From Bacteroidales bacterium (GTDB lineage Bacteria; Bacteroidota; Bacteroidia; Bacteroidales; UBA932): DNA of 5,735 bases. Positions 5,566-5,735 of this stretch are shown one piece after another. The notes under the pieces were generated by a model. The model was given only the letters and a program-made list of their open reading frames with translations, was not told where the DNA came from and searched no databases. Both the position numbers and the translations under genes were made by a program. The stretch covers positions 1 through 5,735 of the forward strand of contig JAFROA010000452.1 in the NCBI GenBank assembly GCA_017429885.1, read 5' to 3'. Within the stretch, counting starts at the first letter, position 1, and the number at the start of each line of letters is the position of its first letter.

Positions 5566-5735
5566 GTGAAGTCGCTGCAGGTCATAACGTTAGGGTGCTC
5601 GAAGAACACTGTCGACACCGAGCGTCTTCTCGCCCGGCTGGATGGTGTGTATAATATTCTGCCCGAGCGTTGGACCGGGCCGGCTGACATCCTGCTAGTC
5701 AACACCTGCGGCTTCATCGGTGACGCCAAGGAAGA
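5566..5735 (+). CDS. rimO: Ribosomal protein S12 methylthiotransferase RimO, N-terminal part, GTG start
   Basis: Only 56 full codons are present; the gene runs off the right edge. The frame starts at GTG 5566, 2 nt after the DUF5606 stop. An in-frame TGA at 5557-5559 excludes a longer start, and no other upstream start codon fits. The visible sequence is the beginning of the MTTase (UPF0004) domain: VITLGCSKNTVDTERLL (6-22) and ADILLVNTCGFIGDAKEE (40-57). C11 and C48 are the first two of three conserved cysteines that bind the auxiliary 4Fe-4S cluster; the third and the radical-SAM CxxxCxxC lie outside the window. LGCSKN and NTCGFI point to RimO rather than MiaB (usually TxGCxMN and NTCxxR). 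RimO adds a methylthio group to an Asp of ribosomal protein S12 using S-adenosylmethionine. Confidence 0.9.
   Translation, partial: MKSLQVITLGCSKNTVDTERLLARLDGVYNILPERWTGPADILLVNTCGFIGDAKE

Noticed and set aside
1..5735. CRISPR arrays, tRNA/rRNA genes, insertion sequences, phage or defence genes, riboswitches.
   Set aside because: There are no spaced direct repeats, no tRNA-like cloverleaf or rRNA stretches, and no transposase, integrase or nuclease motifs. The gaps between genes are 80 nt or less, too short for most riboswitches, and are explained as promoter or spacer.

Overview
The window looks like an ordinary chromosomal stretch from a member of the Bacteroidota, most likely Bacteroidales. 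This rests on: (i) a long (318 aa) NusB of the Bacteroidetes type; (ii) a PUR-alpha-like protein (DUF3276) and a DUF5606 protein, both typical of this phylum; (iii) TAnnTTTG-type -7 promoter elements on both strands of the divergent intergenic region; (iv) no Shine-Dalgarno-like leaders, with A/T-rich leaders instead; and (v) a Tat-exported Gfo/Idh/MocA oxidoreductase next to a DUF1080-like lipoprotein, a pairing common in glycan-degrading Bacteroidota. Genus cannot be fixed from the sequence. There is no sign of phage, insertion sequence, CRISPR, tRNA or rRNA.

Left part (1-2118), all on the minus strand. Reading away from the central intergenic region: a PUR-alpha/DUF3276 nucleic-acid-binding protein (2118-1756), a 40-nt gap, a twin-arginine-signal Gfo/Idh/MocA oxidoreductase (1715-216), a 23-nt gap, and the first 64 codons of a lipoprotein (192 to beyond 1) whose last visible residues resemble the start of a DUF1080 (3-keto-glycoside hydrolase/lyase-like) domain. 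The last two are probably a co-transcribed envelope pair that oxidises a sugar at C3 and then cleaves the 3-keto-glycoside.

Centre (2119-2198): an 80-nt divergent promoter region with a perfect TAnnTTTG match on each strand. They are so close that the -33 zone of each promoter falls on the -7 element of the other.

Right part (2199-5735), all on the plus strand and tightly packed: nusB, yajC, a YbbR-domain membrane protein (TTG start), coaE (ATGA overlap with the YbbR gene), a DUF5606 protein, and the start of rimO (GTG start, running off the right edge). This is a housekeeping operon covering transcription antitermination, protein export, a membrane-anchored YbbR protein, the last step of coenzyme A synthesis, and ribosomal protein S12 modification.

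I do not see an undescribed system. The points most worth a second look are the interlocked divergent promoters, the sugar-oxidation pair with its different arginine codon use, the uncharacterised DUF5606 protein in a translation/CoA operon, and a loop insertion in CoaE.
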